Shown here one piece after another: positions 1 through 6,356 of a stretch of 7,872 bases of DNA (the first letter of the stretch is position 1; each line of letters begins with the position of its first letter). Under the pieces are notes generated by a model. That model ran no database searches. It was not told the origin of the DNA and worked only from the letters and a program-made list of their open reading frames with translations. The translations under genes were made by a program, and so were the position numbers. The stretch comes from Flavobacteriales bacterium (GTDB lineage: Bacteria; Bacteroidota; Bacteroidia; Flavobacteriales_E; Vicingaceae): assembly GCA_016763135.1 (NCBI GenBank), contig JAESUI010000226.1, forward strand, positions 1-7,872, given 5' to 3'.

Positions 1-132
1 GCATCAGATGAATACAATAAAGCGGTGAACATTTACAACGAAAAAATAAATGCGATGAATTCTAAAAGAACTCAACTTTTTAATGAATGGAATAAGACCA
101 TTGATCACTTTTTTAAAACATATTCTAAATAA
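1..132 (+). CDS. 3' end of an unrecognised protein gene (partial)
   Basis: An open frame runs from the first base to TAA at 130-132 and gives the last 43 residues of a protein whose start lies outside the window. The tail is hydrophilic, with many Asn, Lys and Glu residues and spaced aromatics (it ends in NEWNKTIDHFFKTYSK). It looks helical and could be a short coiled-coil or amphipathic tail. It has no cysteine pairs, membrane segment or motif I recognise. The frame is supported by protein-like composition and by the lack of a competing frame with better character. I do not assign a function. The next gene starts 72 nt downstream, so they may or may not share a transcript. Confidence 0.6.
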   Translation, partial: ASDEYNKAVNIYNEKINAMNSKRTQLFNEWNKTIDHFFKTYSK

Positions 133-147
133 GCTCATTATATTTTT

Positions 148-183
148 TTGACTATCATTTTTGTGATAAATGATAATAGTTAA
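148..183 (+). repeat. Imperfect inverted repeat / hairpin before the polyprenyl synthase gene
   Basis: Bases 148-155 pair with 176-183 (8 bp, one G-T) and 156-160 pair with 168-172 (5 bp), leaving a 3-nt bulge (173-175) and a 7-nt loop. It is almost all A/T and is not followed by a T run on either strand, so it is not a good intrinsic terminator. It may be an mRNA-end structure for the upstream gene, a 5' UTR structure for the next gene, or chance in A/T-rich DNA. I saw no convincing Bacteroidetes promoter in the 133-204 gap. Confidence 0.35.
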
Positions 184-204
184 GCAAATTATTGCTGATA
201 CCCT

Positions 205-1182
205 ATGAGTAAAATAGACCAAATAAAGAAACCTATTGAAAAAGAAATTAAGGAATTTGAGCCTCGATTTCGTGCCTCTATGAAGAGTAGAGTATCTTTA
301 TTGGATAAAATAATGCACTACATTATTAAGCGGAAAGGAAAGCAAATGCGCCCTATGTTTGTTTTTTTATCAGCCAAAGCTTTTGGAGAAACTACTGATT
401 CTACTTATCGTGCTGCTGCAATGATTGAATTGTTGCATACTGCAACATTAGTTCATGATGATGTAGTTGATGACTCTAATAAGCGGAGAGGTTTCTTTTC
501 GATTAATGCGATTTGGAAAAACAAAATTGCTGTGTTAGTGGGAGATTATTTATTATCAAAAGGGTTACTATTGGCAGTAGAAAATGATGAATTTGAATTG
601 CTTAGAATAATGTCACGTTCTGTAAAAGAAATGAGTGAAGGAGAGTTGTTACAGATAGAAAAAGCAAGAAAATTAGACATTACAGAAAAAATTTATTACG
701 ACATTATCCGTCAAAAACCAGCAACATTAATAGCGTCTTGTTGTGCTTCTGGAGCTAATTCTGTTGGAGCAGATGTGGCAACTATTGAGAAGATGAGATT
801 GTTTGGAGAGTATACAGGAATTGCATTTCAGATAAAGGATGATTTGTTTGATTATGGAAGTGATGGAGATAAAATAGGAAAACCAACAGGTATTGATATC
901 AAAGAAAAAAAGATGACATTACCTTTGATTTATTCATTAAACAATGCCACTTCATCAGAAAAAAAGAAAATGATTAGAATTGTTAAAAAGCATAATGAGA
1001 ATAAAAAGAAAGTAAAAGAAGTTATCAATTTTGTAATTGAAACTGGAGGCATAGAATATGCTCAAAAAGCGATGAATAATTATAAAGAAAAAGCTTTAGC
1101 TATTTTAAAAGAATTTGAGCAAAACGAAGCCAATAAAGCGTTAGCTGAATTAGTAATTTATACAACAGAAAGGACTAAATAA
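205..1182 (+). CDS. Long-chain all-trans polyprenyl diphosphate synthase
   Basis: This 325-aa protein belongs to the trans-isoprenyl diphosphate synthase family, which adds isopentenyl diphosphate units to an allylic primer in the cytosol or at the membrane face. Visible hallmarks are GKQMRP at residues 45-50 (diphosphate binding), the first Asp-rich motif DDVVD at 85-89, and the second, DDLFD, at 212-216, followed by GKPTGIDIKEKKMTLP, typical of the family. The residues just before the first Asp motif (LLHTATLVH) include small Ala and Thr. In this family that pattern goes with long products such as hepta- or octaprenyl chains rather than farnesyl, so a menaquinone side-chain role is likely, by inference. 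The ATG at 205 gives a normal family length and has no Shine-Dalgarno motif, as is usual in Bacteroidetes. The next gene begins 1 nt after its stop. The exact chain length cannot be read from sequence alone. Confidence 0.93.
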   Translation: MSKIDQIKKPIEKEIKEFEPRFRASMKSRVSLLDKIMHYIIKRKGKQMRPMFVFLSAKAFGETTDSTYRAAAMIELLHTATLVHDDVVDDSNKRRGFFSINAIWKNKIAVLVGDYLLSKGLLLAVENDEFELLRIMSRSVKEMSEGELLQIEKARKLDITEKIYYDIIRQKPATLIASCCASGANSVGADVATIEKMRLFGEYTGIAFQIKDDLFDYGSDGDKIGKPTGIDIKEKKMTLPLIYSLNNATSSEKKKMIRIVKKHNENKKKVKEVINFVIETGGIEYAQKAMNNYKEKALAILKEFEQNEANKALAELVIYTTERTK

Positions 1183-1183
1183 G

Positions 1184-1600
1184 ATGAATAGAATAATATA
1201 TTTATTGATTATAATTTCTTTGATTGCTTGTGAAAGTCCAATTATCGAAAAAATTGAAGGAACCTATCCAGATAATCAACCAAAAAAGATTAGCTATTTT
1301 CAAGAGGTTGAAGGCAAAGAAGTGAAGGTCGAAGAAAAATATTTTCATCAAGATGGAAAATTAAAAATGCACGGTAAGTTTTTAAATGGTAAGAGAGAGG
1401 GCGAATGGAAAGCATATTTCAATAATGACCAATTGCAAAGTGTCGGAACATTTAAGAATGGATTTCGAATAGGTGATGCAAAAATTTATTTTCCTAATGG
1501 TAATTTACGCTATGAGGGACAATACGAAAAGGATAAAGAGATTGGACATTGGAAGTTTTATAACGAACAAGGGAAATTAGTTGACGAGAAAGACTATTAA
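1184..1600 (+). CDS. Small lipoprotein with YwqK/MORN-like repeats
   Basis: This is a 138-aa protein. Residues 1-15 are a short hydrophobic signal and Cys16 follows Leu-Ile-Ala, a good lipobox, so the mature protein of about 123 residues should be lipid-anchored, probably to an outer or inner membrane facing the periplasm. From about residue 52 there are three to four copies of an approximately 23-residue unit of the form Y-F-x-x-G-x-L-x-x-x-G-x-F-x-x-G-x-x-x-G-x-W-x-x-Y. Examples are HGKFLNGKREGEWKAYF and GQYEKDKEIGHWKFY. Databases often label such proteins 'YwqK family antitoxin', but that name rests on a distant Bacillus protein and no toxin partner is seen here. The gene is 1 nt after the polyprenyl synthase stop and its stop overlaps the dnaG start (TAATG), which suggests coupled translation. 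Its function is unknown. The lipoprotein call is firm and the repeat family fairly firm. Confidence 0.85.
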   Translation: MNRIIYLLIIISLIACESPIIEKIEGTYPDNQPKKISYFQEVEGKEVKVEEKYFHQDGKLKMHGKFLNGKREGEWKAYFNNDQLQSVGTFKNGFRIGDAKIYFPNGNLRYEGQYEKDKEIGHWKFYNEQGKLVDEKDY

Positions 1601-3564
1601 TGATTCCAAAGCAAACCATAGACGAAATATTTGATGCTGCAATTATTGAAGATGTAGTTGGCGAGTTTGTACCTTTAAAAAAAAGAGGGGCAAATTTTTT
1701 AGGGAATTGTCCTTTTCATAATGAAAAAACACCTTCGTTTACCGTTTCTCCAGCTAAAGGAATTTATAAATGTTTTGGTTGTGGAAAAGCAGGTAATTCT
1801 GTCAATTTTGTAATGGAACACGAACATTATTCGTATCCAGAAGCATTAAAATTTTTAGCCAATAAATACAACATTGAAATTGAGGAGGAAGAATTAACTG
1901 ATGAGCAAAAAGAAGCTGCTGATGAGCGAGAAAGTTTATACATTGTTTCTAATTATGCTGCCAATTACTTTAAAAAACAGTTACACGAATCTGATGAAGG
2001 AAAAGCAATTGGATTAAGTTATTTTTTAGAAAGAGGGTTTAGAGAAGATATTATTGATAAGTTTCAATTAGGGTACAACCCTGATGGTTGGACAGCTTTT
2101 ACTGATGAAGCAGAAAAAGCTGGGCACAACATAAAGTACCTTGATAAATCAGGATTGTCTATTGTTAAAGGAAATAAAAAGTTTGACCGATTTAAAGGAC
2201 GAGTAATATTTCCGATCCATAATTTATCGGGTAGAGTGTTAGGATTTGGAGGGAGAATTTTAAAATCAGATGACAAATCCGCAAAATATTTAAACTCACC
2301 TGAATCTGAAATTTACCATAAGAGTAAGGTGCTTTATGGGATTTATTATGCCAAGAAAGCTATTACTCAAGAAGATATTTGTTATTTGGTTGAAGGGTAT
2401 ACAGATGTTATTTCTTTGTATCAATCAGGTGTTGAGAATGTAGTTTCCTCTTCTGGAACATCGTTAACCGAAGGTCAAATTCGGTTGATTAGAAGGTTTA
2501 CTCCAAACATTACGATTCTTTTTGATGGAGATGCTGCTGGTATAAAAGCTTCTTTTCGAGGTATTGATATGATTTTGCAAGAAGGAATGAATGTGCGTGT
2601 AGTACTTTTTCCTGATGGAGAAGATCCAGATTCGTATGCAAAAGGTCATTCAACTGAAGAGTTAAAAGAATATATTACAGATAATGCACAAGATTTTATT
2701 CGTTTTAAAACAGCTGTTTTAATTAAGGATGTTGGTGATGACCCCATCAAAAAAGCAGAATTGGTAAAAGACATTGTAGGGAGTATTGCCATAATTCCAG
2801 ATCAAATTAAAAGATCTGTTTACACAAAAGAATGTAGTAATTTATTAGACATCCCTGAACAAGCATTGATTAACGAGACCAATAAAATTCTTCGAAAAAA
2901 TATCTCAAAACAAGTAAAATATGCTTCCTCTCAATCGCAACATCAAGAAATCCCTGATGATGCTTTTTTTCCAGAAGAATACCAAGATAAAAAAGAAGTT
3001 GTTGGAAGTGATTTAGCACATTGGGAAAGAGAAATTGTTCGCCTACTAGTTAGCTTTGGTGATAAAACAATAGAAGTAGAATCTGTTAATGAAAATGAAG
3101 AGAAAGTAGTTGAAGAAGTTTCTGCTGCGTTGTATATTGTAAGTAGCATTAACAACGATAAAATCTCTTTTGATGACGAAACGTATCAAAAGGTGTTTAA
3201 TTTTTATAGTGAAAAATTAAATGAAGAAAAGCTACCTTCTCATCAAGATTTTATTAATAATTCAGACCAAGATATTAGTCAGTTTTCAATTAATATCTAT
3301 TCAAATCAACACGAACTGAGTCCTAATTGGGAGGCACATAAAATATTTACGGTTACTGAAGATCAACAACTAAAAAAAGCAGTTATTAATACCTTATATG
3401 CTTTCCAGTTAAGTAAACTGACTCAATTAATTTTAAAAAATCAAGAGCAATTAAAAACGGAAACATCAGAAGAAGCTCACCTTAAATTGTTACAAGAACA
3501 ACTAAATTACCAACAAATTAAAAAGCAATTGGCTGCTAAGTTGGGACGAATTATCCTAAGATAG
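1600..3564 (+). CDS. dnaG: DNA primase DnaG
   Basis: This 654-aa primase makes RNA primers at the replication fork with the DnaB helicase. The N-terminal CHC2 zinc-binding domain is complete: Cys37, His40, Cys58 and Cys61 (CPFH and CFGC). It is followed by the RNA-polymerase core with the conserved stretches SYFLERGF, GRVIFPI and LGFGGR. The Toprim catalytic domain shows EGYTDV starting at Glu265 and DGDAAG at 309-314, with the metal-binding Asp309 and Asp311. Residues from about 430 onward are poorly conserved, acidic and Gln-rich, as expected for the linker and the helicase-binding C-terminal domain. Length is normal for the phylum. The ATG at 1600 overlaps the stop of the lipoprotein gene by one base and places the conserved start (IPKQTIDEIFDAAIIEDVVGEFV) correctly. 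The gene is intact, and a 507-nt regulatory gap follows it. Confidence 0.97.
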   Translation: MIPKQTIDEIFDAAIIEDVVGEFVPLKKRGANFLGNCPFHNEKTPSFTVSPAKGIYKCFGCGKAGNSVNFVMEHEHYSYPEALKFLANKYNIEIEEEELTDEQKEAADERESLYIVSNYAANYFKKQLHESDEGKAIGLSYFLERGFREDIIDKFQLGYNPDGWTAFTDEAEKAGHNIKYLDKSGLSIVKGNKKFDRFKGRVIFPIHNLSGRVLGFGGRILKSDDKSAKYLNSPESEIYHKSKVLYGIYYAKKAITQEDICYLVEGYTDVISLYQSGVENVVSSSGTSLTEGQIRLIRRFTPNITILFDGDAAGIKASFRGIDMILQEGMNVRVVLFPDGEDPDSYAKGHSTEELKEYITDNAQDFIRFKTAVLIKDVGDDPIKKAELVKDIVGSIAIIPDQIKRSVYTKECSNLLDIPEQALINETNKILRKNISKQVKYASSQSQHQEIPDDAFFPEEYQDKKEVVGSDLAHWEREIVRLLVSFGDKTIEVESVNENEEKVVEEVSAALYIVSSINNDKISFDDETYQKVFNFYSEKLNEEKLPSHQDFINNSDQDISQFSINIYSNQHELSPNWEAHKIFTVTEDQQLKKAVINTLYAFQLSKLTQLILKNQEQLKTETSEEAHLKLLQEQLNYQQIKKQLAAKLGRIILR

Positions 3565-3612
3565 CTAAACAAAATAATATTCTTAATTATCACTCCTTTC
3601 TTGTTGATTTCA

Positions 3613-3640
3613 AAATAAAAAGTCATTTTTATTTGTTTTT
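3613..3640 (+). terminator. A/T-only hairpin plus T run after dnaG (possible weak terminator)
   Basis: Bases 3613-3621 (AAATAAAAA) pair perfectly with 3626-3634 (TTTTTATTT) around a GTCA loop, and GTTTTT follows at 3635-3640. The position, 49 nt after the dnaG stop, suits a terminator. The stem has no G-C pair, so as a terminator it would be weak. It physically overlaps the upstream element of the promoter called at 3632-3661. Confidence 0.4.
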
Positions 3641-3661
3641 ACAAAATTATATTTACATTTG
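3632..3661 (+). promoter_or_regulatory. Bacteroidetes-type promoter for the riboswitch/metX operon
   Basis: TTTG at 3632-3635 and TACATTTG at 3654-3661 match the two boxes of the known Bacteroidetes primary-sigma promoter (TTTG near -33, TAnnTTTG near -7), separated by 18 nt. Transcription should start at about 3667-3670, roughly 25 nt before the aptamer. That position relative to the riboswitch is strong support. The untranslated leader up to the metX start would then be about 400 nt. Confidence 0.75.
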
Positions 3662-3693
3662 CCAAACATTCAGTTATCTATCACATATCGTGA

Positions 3694-3831
3694 TTTGTAA
3701 TTGTTTATAAAGAAGAAGCGAGAGAATAGGCTCTTTGACCTTCTGGCAACCAACTAAAAGTCTTGTAAAAAAGATTGGAAAATCGGTGCCAATTCCTATC
3801 CCAATGTTGGGAAAATATAAAGAATTGCAAA
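3694..3831 (+). promoter_or_regulatory. SAM riboswitch aptamer, SAM-I clan
   Basis: The segment carries the SAM-I core blocks GGCAACC (3745-3751) and GGTGCCAATTCC (3785-3796). The fold can be drawn by hand. P1 is a 16-bp helix pairing 3694-3709 (TTTGTAATTGTTTATA) with 3816-3831 (TATAAAGAATTGCAAA), with one G-G mismatch and one T-G pair. P2 pairs 3715-3718 with 3740-3743 and, above an internal loop containing TTGA, 3720-3724 with 3731-3735. P3 includes 3760-3765 with 3772-3777. P4 is a short hairpin at about 3799-3812. The diagnostic pseudoknot is present: ATAGG in the P2 loop (3726-3730) pairs with CCTAT (3795-3799) in J3/4. The downstream gene is metX, a classic target, so SAM should repress it. 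Assignment to SAM-I rather than the SAM-I/IV variant is less certain. P1 is unusually long, and its 3' strand ends on the base before the ATG of a leader ORF. Confidence 0.88.
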
Positions 3832-3963
3832 ATGAATACAATAAACAAACAAAACAAAAACACTACTAGTCAATTAGGCTATGTAGAAAATTACCTATCT
3901 AATAAAGCTGTTTTAGTTACAGGTTTTATGATGCATTGTACGTGCTGTTGTTGCACGTGCTAA
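3832..3963 (+). CDS. Cys/Met-rich leader peptide in the metX 5' leader
   Basis: A 43-codon ORF starts with ATG directly abutting the 3' strand of aptamer P1 and ends with TAA at 3961-3963. Residues 1-32 are Asn-, Lys- and Thr-rich at first, then a mildly hydrophobic LSNKAVLVTGF. The last 11 residues are MMHCTCCCCTC: eight of eleven are sulfur amino acids. The two Met codons (3928-3933) are the first bases of the terminator's 5' arm, the Cys codons fill the arm and the loop, and the stop lies in the 3' arm. This layout is that of a translated attenuator peptide. Cys-run leader peptides that act as cysteine-responsive attenuators are known in mycobacteria. I infer that ribosome position on these codons controls the terminator. 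A frame starting at TTG 3775 also exists but lies inside the aptamer. A functional small metal-binding protein is possible but less likely. Confidence 0.7.
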   Translation: MNTINKQNKNTTSQLGYVENYLSNKAVLVTGFMMHCTCCCCTC

Positions 3964-3978
3964 GCATCATTCTTTTTT
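3928..3978 (+). terminator. Intrinsic terminator of the riboswitch/leader, built from the Met/Cys codons
   Basis: Arms 3928-3945 (ATGATGCATTGTACGTGC) and 3953-3970 (GCACGTGCTAAGCATCAT) form an 18-position stem with two mismatches (A3935-A3963, T3937-T3961) and one G-T pair around the loop TGTTGTT. A T-rich tract TCTTTTTT follows directly at 3971-3978. It is by far the strongest hairpin in the leader and should stop transcription before metX by default. The leader ORF covers all but the last seven bases of the stem. I found no upstream segment able to pair well with the 5' arm as an antiterminator (best about 6 bp, TACAAT at 3837-3842 with 3935-3940). Confidence 0.85.
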
Positions 3979-4007
3979 CATAAAATTTTCTTGAATAAAG
4001 AGTGATT

Positions 4008-4030
4008 CGAATCCTTTCGAGTAGGATTCG
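4008..4030 (+). repeat. Second perfect hairpin between the terminator and metX
   Basis: CGAATCCT (4008-4015) pairs perfectly with AGGATTCG (4023-4030) around a 7-nt loop. A run of seven T lies at 4037-4043, but six bases separate it from the stem, so it is a poor intrinsic terminator. It sits 41 nt before the metX ATG. It could be a backup terminator, an mRNA-stabilising structure or a processing site. Confidence 0.5.
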
Positions 4031-4071
4031 CTATGGTTTTTTTATACCTAATTAATAAATCAAAATTTATA

Positions 4072-5118
4072 ATGAGTACAAAAATATATACCTACAAAAA
4101 ACAATTCCAGCTAGAATCAGGAAGGATACTGCAAGGTTTCAACTTGGGCTATACCACTTTGGGTAAATTAAATGCAGAAAGAAATAATGTAATTTGGGTC
4201 ACCCATGCCTTAACTGCAAATGCAAATCCTGAAGAATGGTGGAATGGATTAATTGGGAAAGGTAAATTCTATAATCCAGAAAATTATTTCATTGTTTGCG
4301 CAAATGTTTTGGGTTCTTGTTATGGCTCAACTGGACCTCTTTCCAAAAACCCGGATAGTGGAAATTCTTACTATCACAATTTTCCTGATTTAACCATTAG
4401 AGATATTGTAAAATCATTGGATTTGCTAAGAACTCATTTGGGAATTGACCAGATTCATACACTCCTTGGTGGGTCTTTAGGAGGCCAGCAAGCAGTAGAA
4501 TGGGCAATTGAAAAATCAACATTGGTTAGGCATCTTTTTTTAGTGGCTACAAATGCTCAACATTCTCCATGGGGGAAAGCATTTAATGAGAGCCAACGCT
4601 TGGCCATCAAATCGGATAGAACATGGTTTAATTATGCTGATGATGCAGGGTTGAAAGGATTAAAAACAGCGAGATCAATGGCTTTATTGAGCTATCGTAA
4701 TTACGATACGTATGCTACAACGCAGCAAGATGATGATGCTAAAATTGATGCTTTTAAAGCAGCAAGCTATCAAAATTATCAAGGAGAAAAATTGGTAGAA
4801 CGGTTCAATGCTTTTTCCTATTGGGTTTTATCAAAAGCAATGGATAGTCATAATGTGGCAAGAAATAAAGGGAGTATTAAGAATGCTTTAAACCAGATAA
4901 AAGCAAAGACTTTGGTCGTAGCGATAAGTTCTGACATCCTTTTTCCGGTTTCAGAATCGAAAGTATTACAGAACGGAATTGAAAACAGCGAATTATTAGT
5001 GATGGATTCTTTGTATGGTCATGATGGATTCTTAATAGAAACAGAACAATTGAAAATTGAATTTGAAAAATTTTATAAGAAAAACGAAATAGTTAAACGA
5101 TTAAAAATTGCAATATAA
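4072..5118 (+). CDS. metX: Homoserine O-acyltransferase (O-acetyltransferase) MetX
   Basis: This 348-aa alpha/beta-hydrolase-fold enzyme transfers an acyl group, normally acetyl from acetyl-CoA, to homoserine, the first committed step to methionine. The nucleophile elbow GGSLGG holds Ser135. The other triad members are Asp288 (SSDILFP) and His317 (YGHDGFL). The family loop NVLGSCYGSTGP is at 78-89, and THALTAN at 44-50 matches the family's first conserved block. I chose the ATG at 4072 because the conserved body (MSTKIYTYKKQF) starts there and the A/T-rich upstream sequence suits Bacteroidetes. An in-frame ATG at 4033 would add 13 poorly conserved residues and place the start against the second hairpin. 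The gene lies behind the SAM riboswitch and leader terminator, and its stop overlaps the next start (TAATG). Acetyl versus succinyl specificity cannot be settled by family alone in MetX enzymes. Confidence 0.93.
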   Translation: MSTKIYTYKKQFQLESGRILQGFNLGYTTLGKLNAERNNVIWVTHALTANANPEEWWNGLIGKGKFYNPENYFIVCANVLGSCYGSTGPLSKNPDSGNSYYHNFPDLTIRDIVKSLDLLRTHLGIDQIHTLLGGSLGGQQAVEWAIEKSTLVRHLFLVATNAQHSPWGKAFNESQRLAIKSDRTWFNYADDAGLKGLKTARSMALLSYRNYDTYATTQQDDDAKIDAFKAASYQNYQGEKLVERFNAFSYWVLSKAMDSHNVARNKGSIKNALNQIKAKTLVVAISSDILFPVSESKVLQNGIENSELLVMDSLYGHDGFLIETEQLKIEFEKFYKKNEIVKRLKIAI

Positions 5119-6353
5119 TGAGTAAAAATAAAACAATAAAGACATACGGATTTGGTGTTGTTGCACAAGGATTTCATAATTATTTAGTAGTAAATAATGA
5201 AGAAGAAAGATTGCGCACCGTTATTATAAAAAACCCAACAAAAGTTAGAAAAAACATCAATGCAATTATTGAAACAACAAATGAAAATACCATTAGAGAT
5301 AAAGATGTTGATGTTATTGTAGAATTAATTAGCTCTTCGGAAGAGGCTTATGGAATTGTTGCAGAAAATTTAGAAATTGGTAAAAAAGTTATTTCAGCCA
5401 ATAAGAAGTTGATTGCAGAAAACTTAGAAGAACTAATCAATATTGAAAAAGAGAATGAGGCCATTTTTTTATATGAGGGCGCTGTTTGCGGAAGTATACC
5501 GATAATAAGAGTGTTGAATGATTTGTATGCCAATGAGGAGATTAATGAGGTAAAAGGAATTTTTAATGGTTCATCAAATTATATTTTAAGTCAATTGTTT
5601 ACCAAAGGAATTTCTTACAATGAGGCTTTAATTCAAGCTCAGAAATTGGGGTTTGCAGAGGCTGACCCTACTTCTGATGTAGGAGGGTTTGATGCTTTAT
5701 ATAAGCTCATCATTATTACAGCACATGCTTTTGGAAAAGTGGTGAAACCATATGAGGTGTTAAATATTGGGATTCAGTCAATAACTAAGAATGACATTGC
5801 TTTTGCAAAACAAAATAATTTGAAAATTAAATTGATAGCAAAAGCTAGCCTAAAAAATGATGACTTAACCCTTTCTGTTTTTCCTACATTAATTGATGAT
5901 GATAACGAATTGTACAATGTAGAAAACGAGTACAATGGAGTTCTTATTGATTCGGATAATATTGGCCAACAGTTTTACAAAGGAAAAGGTGCGGGAAGTT
6001 TGCCAACAGGTTTGGTGGTTTATTCAGATTTGAAAGCAATAGATAGTAACTATCGATATTCCTATAAAAAATTGAACCAAGAAAACTTAAATTTAAGTAG
6101 TGATGTAAAGGGTTCATTTTTATTGAGTTTAGACGAAAGCACCACAATTGATCAGCTTGATTTACCATTATCTAATCTTTTTACAATTGATTCAGAAGGG
6201 AAAAGATTCATAGTAAAACTTACCATAGACGAATTGATTTTGAATAAGTACAACTTTAACAAGCTTAACATTTCAATTATAGCAATTGATGATTATAAGC
6301 TTACCAACAAATTAATAGAAGCTTCCTTAAAAAATGAAGTGCTAACAGTATAA
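5118..6353 (+). CDS. hom: Homoserine dehydrogenase, stand-alone, without a recognisable ACT motif
   Basis: This 411-aa NAD(P)-dependent enzyme reduces aspartate semialdehyde to homoserine, the substrate of the preceding metX product. The nucleotide-binding loop GFGVVAQG is at 11-18. Other family blocks are SANKKL (93-98), EGAVCGSIPII (120-130), GIFNGSSNYIL (147-157) and EADPTSDVGGFDALYKL (181-197), where Lys196 is the expected catalytic lysine and the acidic residues bind substrate. GKGAGSLPTGLVVYSDL (289-305) closes the dinucleotide domain. Residues from about 331 sit where many monofunctional enzymes have a regulatory ACT domain. They begin ACT-like (GSFLLSL) but lack the usual PGVLA-type helix sequence, so threonine feedback may be weak or absent, which is an inference. 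No aspartate kinase is fused. The ATG overlaps the metX stop by one base, indicating coupled translation. Confidence 0.92.
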   Translation: MSKNKTIKTYGFGVVAQGFHNYLVVNNEEERLRTVIIKNPTKVRKNINAIIETTNENTIRDKDVDVIVELISSSEEAYGIVAENLEIGKKVISANKKLIAENLEELINIEKENEAIFLYEGAVCGSIPIIRVLNDLYANEEINEVKGIFNGSSNYILSQLFTKGISYNEALIQAQKLGFAEADPTSDVGGFDALYKLIIITAHAFGKVVKPYEVLNIGIQSITKNDIAFAKQNNLKIKLIAKASLKNDDLTLSVFPTLIDDDNELYNVENEYNGVLIDSDNIGQQFYKGKGAGSLPTGLVVYSDLKAIDSNYRYSYKKLNQENLNLSSDVKGSFLLSLDESTTIDQLDLPLSNLFTIDSEGKRFIVKLTIDELILNKYNFNKLNISIIAIDDYKLTNKLIEASLKNEVLTV

Positions 6354-6356
6354 GAC

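Noticed and set aside
4..222. Minus-strand ORF of 72 codons over the end of the first gene and the following gap
   Set aside because: Low-complexity Ile/Phe-rich translation, overlaps a likely + strand coding end, and lacks any recognisable motif.
2064..3155. Several short minus-strand ORFs inside dnaG
   Set aside because: They are antisense shadows of a well-supported gene, with no motif or start context of their own.
3775..3831. An in-frame TTG extension of the Cys-rich leader ORF (19 more codons)
   Set aside because: It lies wholly inside the aptamer (P3, core and P4), where the sequence is explained by RNA structure. The ATG at 3832 is placed right after P1.
3823..3955. Possible antiterminator pairing between P1 3' strand bases (TGCAA at 3826-3830) and TTGCA at 3951-3955
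   Set aside because: Only 5 bp at long range, far weaker than the terminator stem, so it is unlikely to compete.
3832..3963. Cys-rich ORF as a small metal-binding or metallothionein-like protein
   Set aside because: The cysteines are one dense run at the extreme C-terminus and their codons double as a terminator stem, which fits an attenuator peptide better. Not formally excluded.
4033..4071. Earlier in-frame ATG for metX at 4033
   Set aside because: It would add 13 residues not typical of MetX and sits just after the second hairpin. The ATG at 4072 fits the conserved N-terminus.
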